DNA of 17,252 nucleotides from Gammaproteobacteria bacterium (GCA_003972855.1 QOAS01000045.1:1-17252); one strand, 5' to 3'; shown: positions 8,002 through 15,556, counted from the stretch's first letter. Translations and numbers: made by a program. Notes: generated by a model not told the origin, from the letters alone.

Positions 8002-9852
8002 TTATTCCTCTTCGGGTCTTTCCACAATATAGAGAATATCGTCCCAAGGATGCCTGTAGAGGGGCATACCGAGGCGTTTCTCGTCCAAGATGTGTCCGAT
8101 AAAACCGATAGACCTTCCGAGAACGAAGAATGCGTTAAATGCTCCCGCCTCTATGAGTTCGTCAATTTCCTTATCGCTGTAGCCGAGGGCTTTGAACATA
8201 TCCACCAAGAGGACTCCTATTGTTCCGTCCACATTGAGGATGAGGTTTTCTTTCTTGGCGGTGGTAACCTTTTCAACTTCTAAAGCGTAGTCCAAATATT
8301 CGGTGCTGGGGAAGTGTTTTTTAGCGTAGTTTTTAAGGAGTTCAACCCTTTTATCGGGGTTTTTAACGGATTTAATTCTGTGTCCGATACCGGGAATGTT
8401 TTTCTTCTCTACGTTCTTCATATATTCAACGAACTCGTAGGGGTCCATTCCTTTGTCTTTTGCCATTTTAAAGTATTTAGCCGCTCCGTCAATCGCTCCA
8501 CCGAATCTGGGTCCTATGGTTAGAATTGCGGTTGCCAATGCTGACATTAGGTCTTTACCCGCCCTGGCGGTAACCCTTGCGTTGTGGGCTCCCGATACCG
8601 CGGGTCCGTGGTCCGCAACAATCTTAATAACCATATCTATAAAGTCGGAAGCCCATTTGGGGAATTTGCGTTTGAACCATAGAAGCCCTATAACATCTGC
8701 GATAGAGTAACCTTTTTCAACGACTTCGGAAATAGGTATTCCGCAGTAGGTAGCCTCTTCGCCCCTATCGTCGGAAATTGTGCATACAAAGTGGCTAGGT
8801 CTTCTAACCCTTCCTTGAGCGCGGAGTTTGTTGTAATCCTCGGGAATGGGAGGAACTTCGGGTTCTTCAATTTCGGTAATTTCACCTTTGGCTTTTAGCT
8901 CTTCGTAAACTCCCTTGATTAGCTCGGGCAGGTCGTTGAAAGATTTGGGAACCAAAGCTCCCGCTTCTCTAAGGGCTTGGTTTTTAGCGTCCGCGGTTTC
9001 CCTTTCCGCACCCGCTTTGGCACCGGCGTGTCCGAATTGAACCTCCCCACCGAAGTGTTTTGCGATTGTTCCAATACACCAAGCGATAACGGGTTTGGTT
9101 ATCTTTCCACTGGCTATAGCTTCCGCAACTTTATATTCCAGTTCTCCACCGACCTCTCCGAGCATTATCATAAATTTGACTTGGGGGTTCTCTTGGAACC
9201 TAAGTAGGTGGTCTAAGAAGTCACTTCCGGGGAATCTGTCACCACCTATTGCGATACCTTCAACGATACCGTCCGCGTTTCTCGCAATTACGTTGGAAAG
9301 CTCGTTAAAGAGTCCCCCCGAACGGGTTACCAAACCTACCGAACCAGGTCTGTGGAGTTTTGCGTTTACGATGTTTTGAAGGGTTCCACCCGCGTTACCT
9401 ATTCTGAAGGCTCCCGCGGATATTCCACCGACGGTAGCGGGACCTATAATCCATTTGCCCAGGGACTTAGCCTTTTCCCTCATTTCAAGGGCGAACCTTT
9501 CGGGAATTCCCTCTGCGGTTATAGCGATAGTCCTTATAGTGGGTATGTCCAGTGCTTCCATAGTAACTTTGTAGGCGGTTCTGAAGGATGCAAAGTTTAC
9601 GAGAACGTCCGCTTCGGGGTGAGCTTCCGCAGCCTCTTGGGTAGACCTATAGATAGGTATCAAAATTTCGCTGGTTCCGTAAAAGAATTTTTCAAATTTT
9701 CTGGTTTGGGTAGGGGCAACTATTGCCACGATAGAGGGGCTTCTACCTACGAGGTAGTCGTAATCAAGCATTCTTTGAATTGCGTTGGGGTTGAGGTTCC
9801 AAAAGATTGCCTTCGTATTCCTGTCAAACAAAAGATATGAGGGTTTTGCCAT
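8002..9852 (-). CDS. aclA: ATP-citrate lyase subunit A (CoA-ligase domain plus citryl-CoA lyase domain)
   Basis: With AclB this forms ATP-citrate lyase, which cleaves citrate with ATP and CoA to acetyl-CoA and oxaloacetate, closing the reductive TCA cycle for CO2 fixation. The 616-residue chain matches the C-terminal part of animal ACLY. The first half is a succinyl-CoA-synthetase-alpha-like CoA-binding/ligase region whose phosphorylated histidine is His275 in FGHAGAKAG. After a proline-rich linker (about 330-340) comes a citrate-synthase-like domain with SGAHNARVTARAG (His423), PGIGHRIKSV (His491), NVDGTIG (Asp542) and LGRSIGFIGH (Arg580, His587). A fused citrate synthase domain makes it AclA rather than the separate citryl-CoA synthetase small subunit. 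The start has a good Shine-Dalgarno (GGAGG, 9864-9860, spacing 7). It follows aclB by 55 bases on the same strand. Confidence 0.97.
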   Translation of the reverse strand: MAKPSYLLFDRNTKAIFWNLNPNAIQRMLDYDYLVGRSPSIVAIVAPTQTRKFEKFFYGTSEILIPIYRSTQEAAEAHPEADVLVNFASFRTAYKVTMEALDIPTIRTIAITAEGIPERFALEMREKAKSLGKWIIGPATVGGISAGAFRIGNAGGTLQNIVNAKLHRPGSVGLVTRSGGLFNELSNVIARNADGIVEGIAIGGDRFPGSDFLDHLLRFQENPQVKFMIMLGEVGGELEYKVAEAIASGKITKPVIAWCIGTIAKHFGGEVQFGHAGAKAGAERETADAKNQALREAGALVPKSFNDLPELIKGVYEELKAKGEITEIEEPEVPPIPEDYNKLRAQGRVRRPSHFVCTISDDRGEEATYCGIPISEVVEKGYSIADVIGLLWFKRKFPKWASDFIDMVIKIVADHGPAVSGAHNARVTARAGKDLMSALATAILTIGPRFGGAIDGAAKYFKMAKDKGMDPYEFVEYMKNVEKKNIPGIGHRIKSVKNPDKRVELLKNYAKKHFPSTEYLDYALEVEKVTTAKKENLILNVDGTIGVLLVDMFKALGYSDKEIDELIEAGAFNAFFVLGRSIGFIGHILDEKRLGMPLYRHPWDDILYIVERPEEE

Positions 9853-9907
9853 TCTTAGACCTCCGCAATTTTTTAGCTAAGTATATAAAAAGAAAGGGGT
9901 AAGCAAA

Positions 9908-11227
9908 TTAAGAAGCGCTTTCCGCTTTTTCATCGTCTACGAGAGCTTTTTTAACTATAGCGGTCATATGGGTTTCGGGACCGTAAACCTCTATGGGGAG
10001 ACCCAATTCTTCCGCCGCTTTTTTAATCCTTGCGAGACCTATCTCGTAGTTGGGTCCTCCCCTTCTTACGTAGATTTTTACGCCAACCTCTTTGAGTTTG
10101 TCCGCGTATTCCTTCATTGCGTCTATAATTCCGTCAAAGGTTTTGGCAACGTCGGTAAAGTTCGCTATGGCACCACCGATGATTAGTATTTTGGGTTTAC
10201 CCGATTTGTGTTTTTGTCTGGTCATAAGGTCAAAGAGGGTTTTAACGTATTCTCTGGTTTCCGTTCTGGAGGGGTTACCCGAATACTCTCCGTAGTTTGC
10301 CAATTCTTTAACAAATCCCAAGTCTGCTACGGTATCGGAGTAAACAACCGATGCACCTCCACCCGCAATGAGAAGCCATACCCTACCTTCGGGGTTGAGA
10401 ATGGTAAGCTTTAGAGAGGCACCGGATTTTTCGTCCAACTCTTTAATGTATTTCTCTTCGGGGGTAAGTTCCCTACCGAAGCCTGCGGGGAAAGTAATCT
10501 CTCCCCATTTTCTTCCCGCAACGAATTGGGCGGTGTCGTCCAATCTTGCAACCATATCAAGGGGGAATACCTTATTGCCCTTTAGCACGAGGGGGTTGAT
10601 TTCCAAATACGCAAAGTGGAGGTCTTTAAAGTATTTGTAGAGCCTTTTAACAAATTCCGCATAAGTTTTTTTATCTTCTATCTCTTCGGGAATGTTTTCC
10701 TCTATCAGTTTGAAAGCCTCTTCTTCGCTTGCCAAAATGGGAATGGTAACTTCTCTAACCTTATCCCAGTTTTCCTCTACGTCTATACCACCAAAGGCGG
10801 ACATAAAAATCTTGTCCCCTTGGTCGGAGAGGGTCATTGCCACGTAATACTCATCCTTTTGTTCGTGGGGAATGAAGGGTTCTACTATAAAGTGGGTGAG
10901 TTTTCCTTTTACCCCTTTAATTTCTATCTCTTCGCCCATTTTTTCTTTAATCCATTTTTTGGCATCTTCCCAAGTAACGTCTCCGGGGGTGTTCACCTTG
11001 TAAAGAACCAAACCGAGTTTACCCCTTTTTCCGAAGAGCATATCGGGTTTTGCAACCAAAGCGGTTTCCTTAACCCAAGGGTGCTCCTCGGGAATTTTAT
11101 CCAAATCGGTTTCGGGGGTTATTAATATGCTTTTAAAGTCGTATTCAAATTCTCCACCGAAGTAGTCATTCCAGTTTTTAGCCAAGATTCTTTTGGCGTC
11201 AAACTCTCTGATACCTCTTTGAGCCAT
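9908..11227 (-). CDS. aclB: ATP-citrate lyase subunit B (ATP-grasp / citrate-binding subunit)
   Basis: This 439-residue subunit corresponds to the N-terminal part of ACLY and supplies the ATP-grasp and citrate-binding domains. LVAKPD (58-62 region, Lys60) and LEINPLVL (208-215) are ATP-grasp elements. GGGASVVYSDT (289-299), GGAIANFTDVAKTFDG (351-366) and VRRGGPNYEIGL (387-398) match ACLY citrate-site and phosphotransfer motifs. A longer open frame reaches 11380, but the start at 11227 (MAQRGIREFDAKRIL) is clearly right. It is preceded by GGGAGG (11238-11233) at a spacing of five, and the family similarity begins there; the upstream 51 codons would overlap murI. aclB is the first gene of the aclB-aclA operon. 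The substrate histidine it helps phosphorylate is His275 of AclA. Confidence 0.96.
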   Translation of the reverse strand: MAQRGIREFDAKRILAKNWNDYFGGEFEYDFKSILITPETDLDKIPEEHPWVKETALVAKPDMLFGKRGKLGLVLYKVNTPGDVTWEDAKKWIKEKMGEEIEIKGVKGKLTHFIVEPFIPHEQKDEYYVAMTLSDQGDKIFMSAFGGIDVEENWDKVREVTIPILASEEEAFKLIEENIPEEIEDKKTYAEFVKRLYKYFKDLHFAYLEINPLVLKGNKVFPLDMVARLDDTAQFVAGRKWGEITFPAGFGRELTPEEKYIKELDEKSGASLKLTILNPEGRVWLLIAGGGASVVYSDTVADLGFVKELANYGEYSGNPSRTETREYVKTLFDLMTRQKHKSGKPKILIIGGAIANFTDVAKTFDGIIDAMKEYADKLKEVGVKIYVRRGGPNYEIGLARIKKAAEELGLPIEVYGPETHMTAIVKKALVDDEKAESAS

Positions 11228-11239
11228 GCTTTCCTCCCG

Positions 11240-11256
11240 ACAAAAAGGTTTTTTGT
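11240..11256. repeat. Short inverted repeat between aclB and murI
   Basis: ACAAAAA (11240-11246), a three-base spacer and TTTTTGT (11250-11256) form a perfect seven-base inverted repeat in the 49-base gap between the divergent aclB and murI starts. It lies directly upstream of the aclB Shine-Dalgarno. In RNA it would be a weak A/U stem; in DNA it could be an operator half-site pair. Short A/T repeats arise easily by chance. Confidence 0.2.
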
Positions 11257-11276
11257 TAAAACTCTCTATTTTAATA

Positions 11277-12068
11277 ATGGAAAATAAGCCTTTCCATACT
11301 TTAAAAGTTGGGGTTTTTGATTCGGGATTGGGCGGTCTTACCGTTCTTTCCGAACTGACTAAGGTTTCTTCGGGAGTCAAATTTTTTTACTTGGGGGATA
11401 CCGCCCGTGTTCCTTACGGAATTCGCTCCGATGAAACTATTATCAAATATTCTTTGGAATGCACCCGTTTTCTTTTGAAATTTGAAATAGACATTTTGGT
11501 AATAGCCTGCAACACCGCCAGTGCGAAAGCTACCGAAGTTTTAAAAAAAGAATTCCCTTTCTTGAAAATTTTTGAGGTTATAACCCCCGCGGTGGAAGTT
11601 GTTTCTTCTGTCGCCAAAAGAAGTGTCGGGATAATTGGAACACCCGCAACGGTGAAAAGTAACATATACCTAACGAGGTTAAAGGCTTTAAATCCATCTT
11701 TGGAAGTTTTTCAAAAACCTACTCCCCTTTTGGTTCCCCTCGTTGAAGAGGGTATCACCGACGGAAAGGTGGCTTTTGAGGTTTTGAAATACTACCTTTG
11801 GGAGTGGAAAGAGAAAATAGACACCCTATTGCTCGGTTGCACCCATTATCCCCTTTTGGAAAATTCAATAAAAAAACTATTCCCCCATTGGGGTATAGTA
11901 AATAGCGCCAAACCTTTGGCTCAAAAACTAAAACCTCTTTTAAACTTCGGAGGTAAAAACGAAATAAGGCTTTACTTTACCGATAAAACCGCCTTTTTGG
12001 AGGATATGGTGAAAAGGGTTTCCCTAAAAGGGGAGGTAAAAGGGGTAGAAATAGGAAACTTACTTTAG
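11277..12068 (+). CDS. murI: Glutamate racemase
   Basis: MurI interconverts L- and D-glutamate in the cytoplasm and supplies D-Glu for peptidoglycan. The 263-residue product carries VGVFDSGLGGLTVL near its start (Asp15, Ser16), LGDTARVPYG (39-48) and the two catalytic cysteines of the family: Cys78 in ACNTASA and Cys188 in GCTHYP, with His190. An open frame extends to 11226. The ATG at 11277 gives the normal family length, while the longer form would add 17 residues antisense to the aclB start. No Shine-Dalgarno is present; the ATG is embedded in A/T-rich sequence (TTTTAATA). The last 9 bases overlap the convergent downstream gene, so there is no space for an ordinary hairpin terminator. Its presence confirms a peptidoglycan wall, in keeping with the neighbouring peptidoglycan-binding protein. 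Confidence 0.96.
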   Translation: MENKPFHTLKVGVFDSGLGGLTVLSELTKVSSGVKFFYLGDTARVPYGIRSDETIIKYSLECTRFLLKFEIDILVIACNTASAKATEVLKKEFPFLKIFEVITPAVEVVSSVAKRSVGIIGTPATVKSNIYLTRLKALNPSLEVFQKPTPLLVPLVEEGITDGKVAFEVLKYYLWEWKEKIDTLLLGCTHYPLLENSIKKLFPHWGIVNSAKPLAQKLKPLLNFGGKNEIRLYFTDKTAFLEDMVKRVSLKGEVKGVEIGNLL

Positions 12069-13181
12069 GTTTTTAGCCTCGCACATTCCATAACTTTTAG
12101 CTATCTCTTCTAAACCCATAACTTTTAGGGTTTCTATTGAGATATTACCTGCGGGCAAGTTGTGGTCAACTTGGAATTTAACAACCGCGGACATAGTAAG
12201 GTCGTCAAGTTTTCCGTTGATGGCTCCTTTGTAGTAACCCAACTCTTTAAGTTTCCTTTGAATAATCTTGATTTCTTCGGGTTTGAGGTTCACATCGCAG
12301 AGAATAGCATCCCAGATAACTTCGGGTCCTTTAACCATAAAGGTTTTGCTCTTTATACCGTATTTGGGAGGAATAGGCTCCTTTTTGCAAGAAGCGTCCT
12401 TTACCAATTCCTTAACCTTAATAATCTTGTATTCCGCGGGCACGAGAACTTTTTTGCACTTAGGAGGTTCAACTAAAACTTTCCTTGTAACGGTTATGTA
12501 TTCCGCGGGAACCTCCACTTTACAGTAAATTCCGTCTTTGTAAGTCCAAACGGGTCTTGCGGGTGCTATGAGGATTTTTTCTTCTTTGGTTTCGTATTTT
12601 GCGGGGATTACTTCTATCTTGTGATAAGCGGGTCTTATGAGGATTTTCTTTTCAACAACCTTAAACTGTGCGGGTTGAACTTTGATTTTTAAGCTTCCGT
12701 CTTCTTTAACATATTTGATGATTAATTCCTTGTAAGTGGGGGGTTTTACAAGCTTACCGTAACAGCAACCTATAGGCGCATTTTGGGGATAGCTTACCGC
12801 GGGAGATTGCTCTTTAAGTAAAGACCTAATAATTTGGAGCAATTCTTGGGGAGATTTTTCTTTATAAGAACTCCAATCGGTAAATGTTCTCTCTTTTCTC
12901 TCTACGACGGTATTGAGGGGTTTTATAACTTCACTTTTTTGTTTTACCTGTTTAGGTTGAGCTTTTTGAGTTTTAGGAGCGGTTTTTTGGTTTACGGGTT
13001 TAGGTTGGGAAGTATTTTTTTCGGAAGCTTTTTGGGTTTCGGGAACGGGACAGGTGGTAGCCCCGTCCAAAATGGAATAACCACCGTTATCGCAAGAAGG
13101 TAAAACTTCTACAGCGCTTGCAATTCCCCCGAGGGAAAAAACACCCCCAAAAATGGCGCTTATTAGAATTTTTTTTCCCAT
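12060..13181 (-). CDS. Secreted repeat protein with C-terminal peptidoglycan-binding domain
   Basis: The 373-residue product begins MGKKILISAIFGG, a typical signal peptide with a likely signal peptidase I site after Ala-Ser-Ala (residue 23). Residues 50-90 are a Lys/Gln/Pro-rich linker. Residues 168-285 contain five imperfect repeats of about 17-30 residues with the pattern P-[AP]-x-[YF]-x4-5-K-x-[LFI]-[VI], for example VEVPAEYITVTRKVLVEPP. Residues 300-360 form a PG_binding_1 domain (IQRKLKELGYYKGAINGKLD, then a conserved FQ). It probably sits in the periplasm attached to the cell wall. No catalytic domain is recognised and the repeats have no assigned function. Several cysteines (139, 140, 220, 242, 265, 295) could form disulfides. 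The open frame reaches upstream through the tRNA gene, but those 47 codons are an artefact: the signal peptide fixes the start at 13181. Confidence 0.83.
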   Translation of the reverse strand: MGKKILISAIFGGVFSLGGIASAVEVLPSCDNGGYSILDGATTCPVPETQKASEKNTSQPKPVNQKTAPKTQKAQPKQVKQKSEVIKPLNTVVERKERTFTDWSSYKEKSPQELLQIIRSLLKEQSPAVSYPQNAPIGCCYGKLVKPPTYKELIIKYVKEDGSLKIKVQPAQFKVVEKKILIRPAYHKIEVIPAKYETKEEKILIAPARPVWTYKDGIYCKVEVPAEYITVTRKVLVEPPKCKKVLVPAEYKIIKVKELVKDASCKKEPIPPKYGIKSKTFMVKGPEVIWDAILCDVNLKPEEIKIIQRKLKELGYYKGAINGKLDDLTMSAVVKFQVDHNLPAGNISIETLKVMGLEEIAKSYGMCEAKNLK

Positions 13182-13241
13182 AGTCTTTATAAGGTTATCC
13201 CGTTTAAGGCTTTTTGCAATAATATTGGTAACGAAAGATAA

Positions 13242-13328
13242 TGGTGCGGGCGCCGGGAGTCGAACCCGGACGGCCTTACGGCCAGCGGATTTTAAATCCG
13301 CCGCGTCTGCCAGTTCCGCCACGCCCGC
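13242..13328 (-). tRNA. tRNA-Leu (anticodon UAA), CCA encoded
   Basis: The minus strand folds as a class II tRNA. The acceptor arms GCGGGCG (13328-13322) and CGCCCGC (13252-13246) pair perfectly. The D region reads GCGGAACTGGCAGACGC. The anticodon arm is GCGGA-TTTAAAA-TCCGC, placing anticodon TAA at positions 34-36. A variable arm GGCC-GTAA-GGCC follows, then the T arm CCGGG-TTCGACT-CCCGG. Discriminator A is at 13245 and CCA is encoded at 13244-13242. The long variable arm and anticodon both indicate leucine. The next gene on the same strand, the peptidoglycan-binding protein, begins 60 bases downstream. Confidence 0.96.
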
Positions 13329-13336
13329 TTACAAAG

Positions 13337-13342
13337 GGTATA
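13337..13342 (-). promoter_or_regulatory. Possible -10 box for tRNA-Leu
   Basis: The minus strand reads TATACC here, eight bases before the mature 5' end of the tRNA at 13328. The spacing suits a tRNA transcript with almost no leader. No good -35 box is seen at the standard distance, so this is a weak call. Confidence 0.28.
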
Positions 13343-13408
13343 AGTTTAAAAAAATTCCGAAAAAATTTCAATGGGATGACCCCAAGCTTTGCACCTCAAG
13401 GGTAAGTT

Positions 13409-13414
13409 TATAAC
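13409..13414 (+). promoter_or_regulatory. Possible -10 box for grpE
   Basis: TATAAC lies 11 bases before the grpE ATG. A TTGCAC at 13389-13394 resembles a -35 box, but the spacing of 14 is short. If used, transcription would start about five bases before the ATG, giving a nearly leaderless mRNA, which fits the absence of a Shine-Dalgarno. Confidence 0.3.
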
Positions 13415-13425
13415 TTTCAATTCCT

Positions 13426-13965
13426 ATGGGTGAGGAAAAAAAGCAAAACGATAATCAAGTGGAGGAGCTGAAGAAATACATTTCCACCCTTGAGGAAAAG
13501 GTAAAAAAGTTGGAAAACCTCGCCAAGGTAAGTAACGAGAGGTATTTAAACCTTCAGAGGGAGTTGGAGTTTCTAAAAGACAAACATCGCAGGGAGCTGG
13601 AAGAGCTTAAACGCTACTGTTTGGAAAAATTTGCCAAAGACCTTTTGGAGGTTGCGGATAACCTTGAAAGGGCTATTGAACATTTAAGAAATAACGAAGG
13701 GTGCAAGGAAACCTTTGCGGGTATAGAGATGATTTACGGACAACTCAGAAGGGTTTTTGAAAAACACGGAATAACTCCCATAGAGGTTGAAAAGTTTGAC
13801 CACGCCCTTTGCGAAGCCGTTTCCACGGTTCAAACCGATGAAGTTGAAGAAAACACGATATTAGAGGTGGTTCAGAAAGGTTACAAACTTCACGATAGAA
13901 TTCTTCGCCCCGCCAAGGTTGTGGTGGCGGTAAAAAAGGAAGAGGCTAAGGAGGGGAAATCTTAA
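13426..13965 (+). CDS. grpE: GrpE, nucleotide exchange factor of DnaK
   Basis: GrpE releases ADP from the Hsp70 chaperone DnaK. The 179-residue protein has the expected plan: a charged N terminus, a long dimerising coiled coil (about residues 12-75), a four-helix bundle region containing FAKDLLEVADNLERAIEH, and the C-terminal beta domain. Conserved features of that domain are the stretch from GITPIEVEKFDHALCEAV to the signature ILEVVQKGYKLHDRILRPAKVVVA. The length is normal for the family. dnaK and dnaJ are not next to it in this window: it is flanked by tRNA-Leu and the convergent rpmF. The stop codon overlaps the rpmF stop codon, the two sharing the palindromic TTAA at 13962-13965. There is no Shine-Dalgarno before the ATG. 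Confidence 0.96.
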   Translation: MGEEKKQNDNQVEELKKYISTLEEKVKKLENLAKVSNERYLNLQRELEFLKDKHRRELEELKRYCLEKFAKDLLEVADNLERAIEHLRNNEGCKETFAGIEMIYGQLRRVFEKHGITPIEVEKFDHALCEAVSTVQTDEVEENTILEVVQKGYKLHDRILRPAKVVVAVKKEEAKEGKS

Positions 13966-14162
13966 CCGTTTTCTCCCTCCACCTCTACCGGTAATTCTTG
14001 TCTTCCTTTATAGTATCCACAGAAAGGGCAAGCCCTGTGGGGTTTGGTGAGTTCCCCACAATTGGGGCAGGGAACGAGATTTTGAGCCTTTACCTTGTTA
14101 TACCAATGGGCTTTTCTCATAGCGGTTTTAGCCTTAGATTTTCTCGCCTTGGGAACCGCCAT
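13962..14162 (-). CDS. rpmF: 50S ribosomal protein bL32, zinc-finger type
   Basis: This 66-residue protein is a complete bL32, a basic component of the large ribosomal subunit. It starts MAVPKARKSKAKTAMRKAHW, the family signature, and carries four cysteines (32, 35, 45, 48; CPNC and CPFC) that form the structural zinc site of C+ type bL32. The start is fixed by GGAGG (14173-14169) with spacing six; an open frame of 13 further codons upstream is not part of the protein. It lies 55 bases downstream of pncB on the same strand. The usual rpmF partners plsX and fabH are absent. The C-terminal tail (PVEVEGENG) is acidic. Confidence 0.96.
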   Translation of the reverse strand: MAVPKARKSKAKTAMRKAHWYNKVKAQNLVPCPNCGELTKPHRACPFCGYYKGRQELPVEVEGENG

Positions 14163-14203
14163 TTCTATCCTCCTTCGGTTTATTAAAATTTCGCAAACCA
14201 ACT

Positions 14204-14212
14204 ATTGTAGCA
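14204..14212 (-). promoter_or_regulatory. Candidate extended -10 promoter of rpmF
   Basis: The minus strand reads TGCTACAAT, an extended -10 element (TGn plus TACAAT), just after the pncB stop codon. It would start transcription about 35 bases before the rpmF ATG and allow bL32 expression independent of pncB. There is no clear -35 box, which extended -10 promoters do not strictly need. Confidence 0.4.
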
Positions 14213-14217
14213 CAAGT

Positions 14218-15516
14218 TTAGATAAACCCTTCGGGTTCCAGTCTCGCGTCTATTTGAACCTCGTAGTGTTCCTTTTGTATATCCTTTAACCTTTCGGGGA
14301 GTTTTTCAAAATCGCTTAAAAACCTCTCGCGGGCTTGACGCCAATTTCCCAAATCCCTTATGGGTTTGCCATCTTTTACAACCTCAACTATTAGGGGTTC
14401 TCCCTCCGCCTCCTGACCGTAAAAGGTTACAAAGTCGTAATCCATCTTCCCGTTGGGGTTATAGAACCTAAATACCTGTTTTTTAAAGGGATAGGTTTTC
14501 TTTCCTTCGCTGAGCTTGAAGGTAGGTTTTCCTCCATACTCGGTCAATTTGTAAGCCATATCCAAGTAGGGTCTATCGGAAGAGGTTACAAATTTGGTTC
14601 CCACACCGTAGCCGTCTATGGGGAGTTCCCTCCATCGGTGGATTTTGTATTCGTCCACTCCACCGCTGACGATAATCTTTACATCGGAAAGCCCGTTTTG
14701 GTCTAAAAGTTTTCTAACCTCCCTAACGAGGGTGGGAATGTCTCCGCTGTCTATCCTAACCCCTATGGGTTTGTATCCCTCCTTTGCTATTTTTACGGTA
14801 AGCTCCGCTCCTTTAATAACATCGTAGGTATCTATCAGATATATAGTCCTTTGGGGATAGGTTTTGTAAAACTCCTTAAAGGCTTCCTCTTCTCCGAAAA
14901 CCATAATGTAGGAGTGAGCCATTGTTCCACTCAAGGGCAAACCGTAAAGGTATCCCGCCTCCACATTGGAAGTGGCATTCCACCCGCAAATTAAAGCGGA
15001 TTTGGAGGCTATATTTCCCGCTTCAAATCCTAAAGCCCTCCGATAGCCGAAATCTACCAATATTTTTCCCTTTGCGGACGCATAAATTCTGCCCGCTTTG
15101 GAATTCAAAACGGTTTCCAAATGGACGGTATTGATAATAAAGGTTTCCAATATCTGGGCGGTGGGTAAATCCGCTTCCACCTGAACTATCGGTTCCTCTT
15201 CAAAAATTATTCTCCCGTCGGGTATGGCGTATATATTTCCCTTGAATTCAAACTCCTCAAGCCAATCCAAAAACCAGTCCTTAAAAAGGTTTAGCGACTT
15301 TAGAAACTTGAGTTGTTCCTTGGAAAATTTAAACTCCCCGAGTTGGTTTACGAGCCTTTCCACACCCCCGCTGACCAAAAAATTTCTCTCCTCGGGTAAT
15401 TTCCTAACGTATAGGGAAAATACCGCTTTGTCGGTTTTACCCTTTTGAAGGTAAACCTGAGCCATTGTAAGTTCGTATAGGTCGGTCTTTAGCCCGTGGG
15501 GTTTTACAGCCTCCAT
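14218..15516 (-). CDS. pncB: Nicotinate phosphoribosyltransferase
   Basis: PncB makes nicotinate mononucleotide from nicotinate, PRPP and ATP in NAD salvage. The 432-residue product has the N-terminal KTDLYELTMAQVYL signature, the substrate-binding DFGYRRALGFEAG (155-167), the phosphoacceptor loop SGTMAHSYIM with His201, then GVRIDSGDIP and IIVSGGVDEYKI, followed by GVGTKFVTSSDRP. The length fits the family. The ATG at 15516 has no upstream Shine-Dalgarno and lies directly after A/T-rich sequence. A 22-base inverted repeat at 15522-15543 covers the place where a promoter or operator would be expected; NAD salvage genes are often controlled by dedicated repressors, so this may be regulatory. 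rpmF follows on the same strand. Confidence 0.96.
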   Translation of the reverse strand: MEAVKPHGLKTDLYELTMAQVYLQKGKTDKAVFSLYVRKLPEERNFLVSGGVERLVNQLGEFKFSKEQLKFLKSLNLFKDWFLDWLEEFEFKGNIYAIPDGRIIFEEEPIVQVEADLPTAQILETFIINTVHLETVLNSKAGRIYASAKGKILVDFGYRRALGFEAGNIASKSALICGWNATSNVEAGYLYGLPLSGTMAHSYIMVFGEEEAFKEFYKTYPQRTIYLIDTYDVIKGAELTVKIAKEGYKPIGVRIDSGDIPTLVREVRKLLDQNGLSDVKIIVSGGVDEYKIHRWRELPIDGYGVGTKFVTSSDRPYLDMAYKLTEYGGKPTFKLSEGKKTYPFKKQVFRFYNPNGKMDYDFVTFYGQEAEGEPLIVEVVKDGKPIRDLGNWRQARERFLSDFEKLPERLKDIQKEHYEVQIDARLEPEGFI

Positions 15517-15521
15517 TAAAC

Positions 15522-15543
15522 TTTAAAGATTAAAGTCTTTAAA
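15522..15543. repeat. Perfect 8-bp inverted repeat between pncB and the thioredoxin-like gene (possible operator)
   Basis: TTTAAAGA (15522-15529) and its exact reverse complement TCTTTAAA (15536-15543) flank a six-base spacer (TTAAAG). The repeat starts six bases upstream of the pncB ATG and ends 13 bases before the ATG of the divergent thioredoxin-like gene, so a bound protein would cover both start regions. Half-site length and spacing are typical of a dimeric regulator. Which regulator, if any, is unknown. The A/T-rich content raises the chance of coincidence. Confidence 0.35.
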
Positions 15544-15556
15544 CTTTTTTAACCTT

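Noticed and set aside
8002..11227. Identification of the two genes as citryl-CoA synthetase or succinyl-CoA synthetase
   Set aside because: The A subunit carries a fused citrate-synthase-like domain with its catalytic residues, and the B subunit carries ACLY-type citrate-binding motifs. Both indicate ATP-citrate lyase.
11226..11276. 17-codon N-terminal extension of MurI
   Set aside because: It would run antisense over the aclB start and adds residues not seen in the family; the ATG at 11277 gives normal length.
11228..11380. 51-codon N-terminal extension of AclB
   Set aside because: It overlaps murI, lacks family similarity, and a strong Shine-Dalgarno lies just before the ATG at 11227.
13182..13322. 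N-terminal extension of the peptidoglycan-binding protein beginning MAELADAADLKSAG
   Set aside because: This is the well-known spurious translation of a tRNA-Leu gene. The tRNA occupies 13242-13328 and the genuine protein starts with a signal peptide at 13181.
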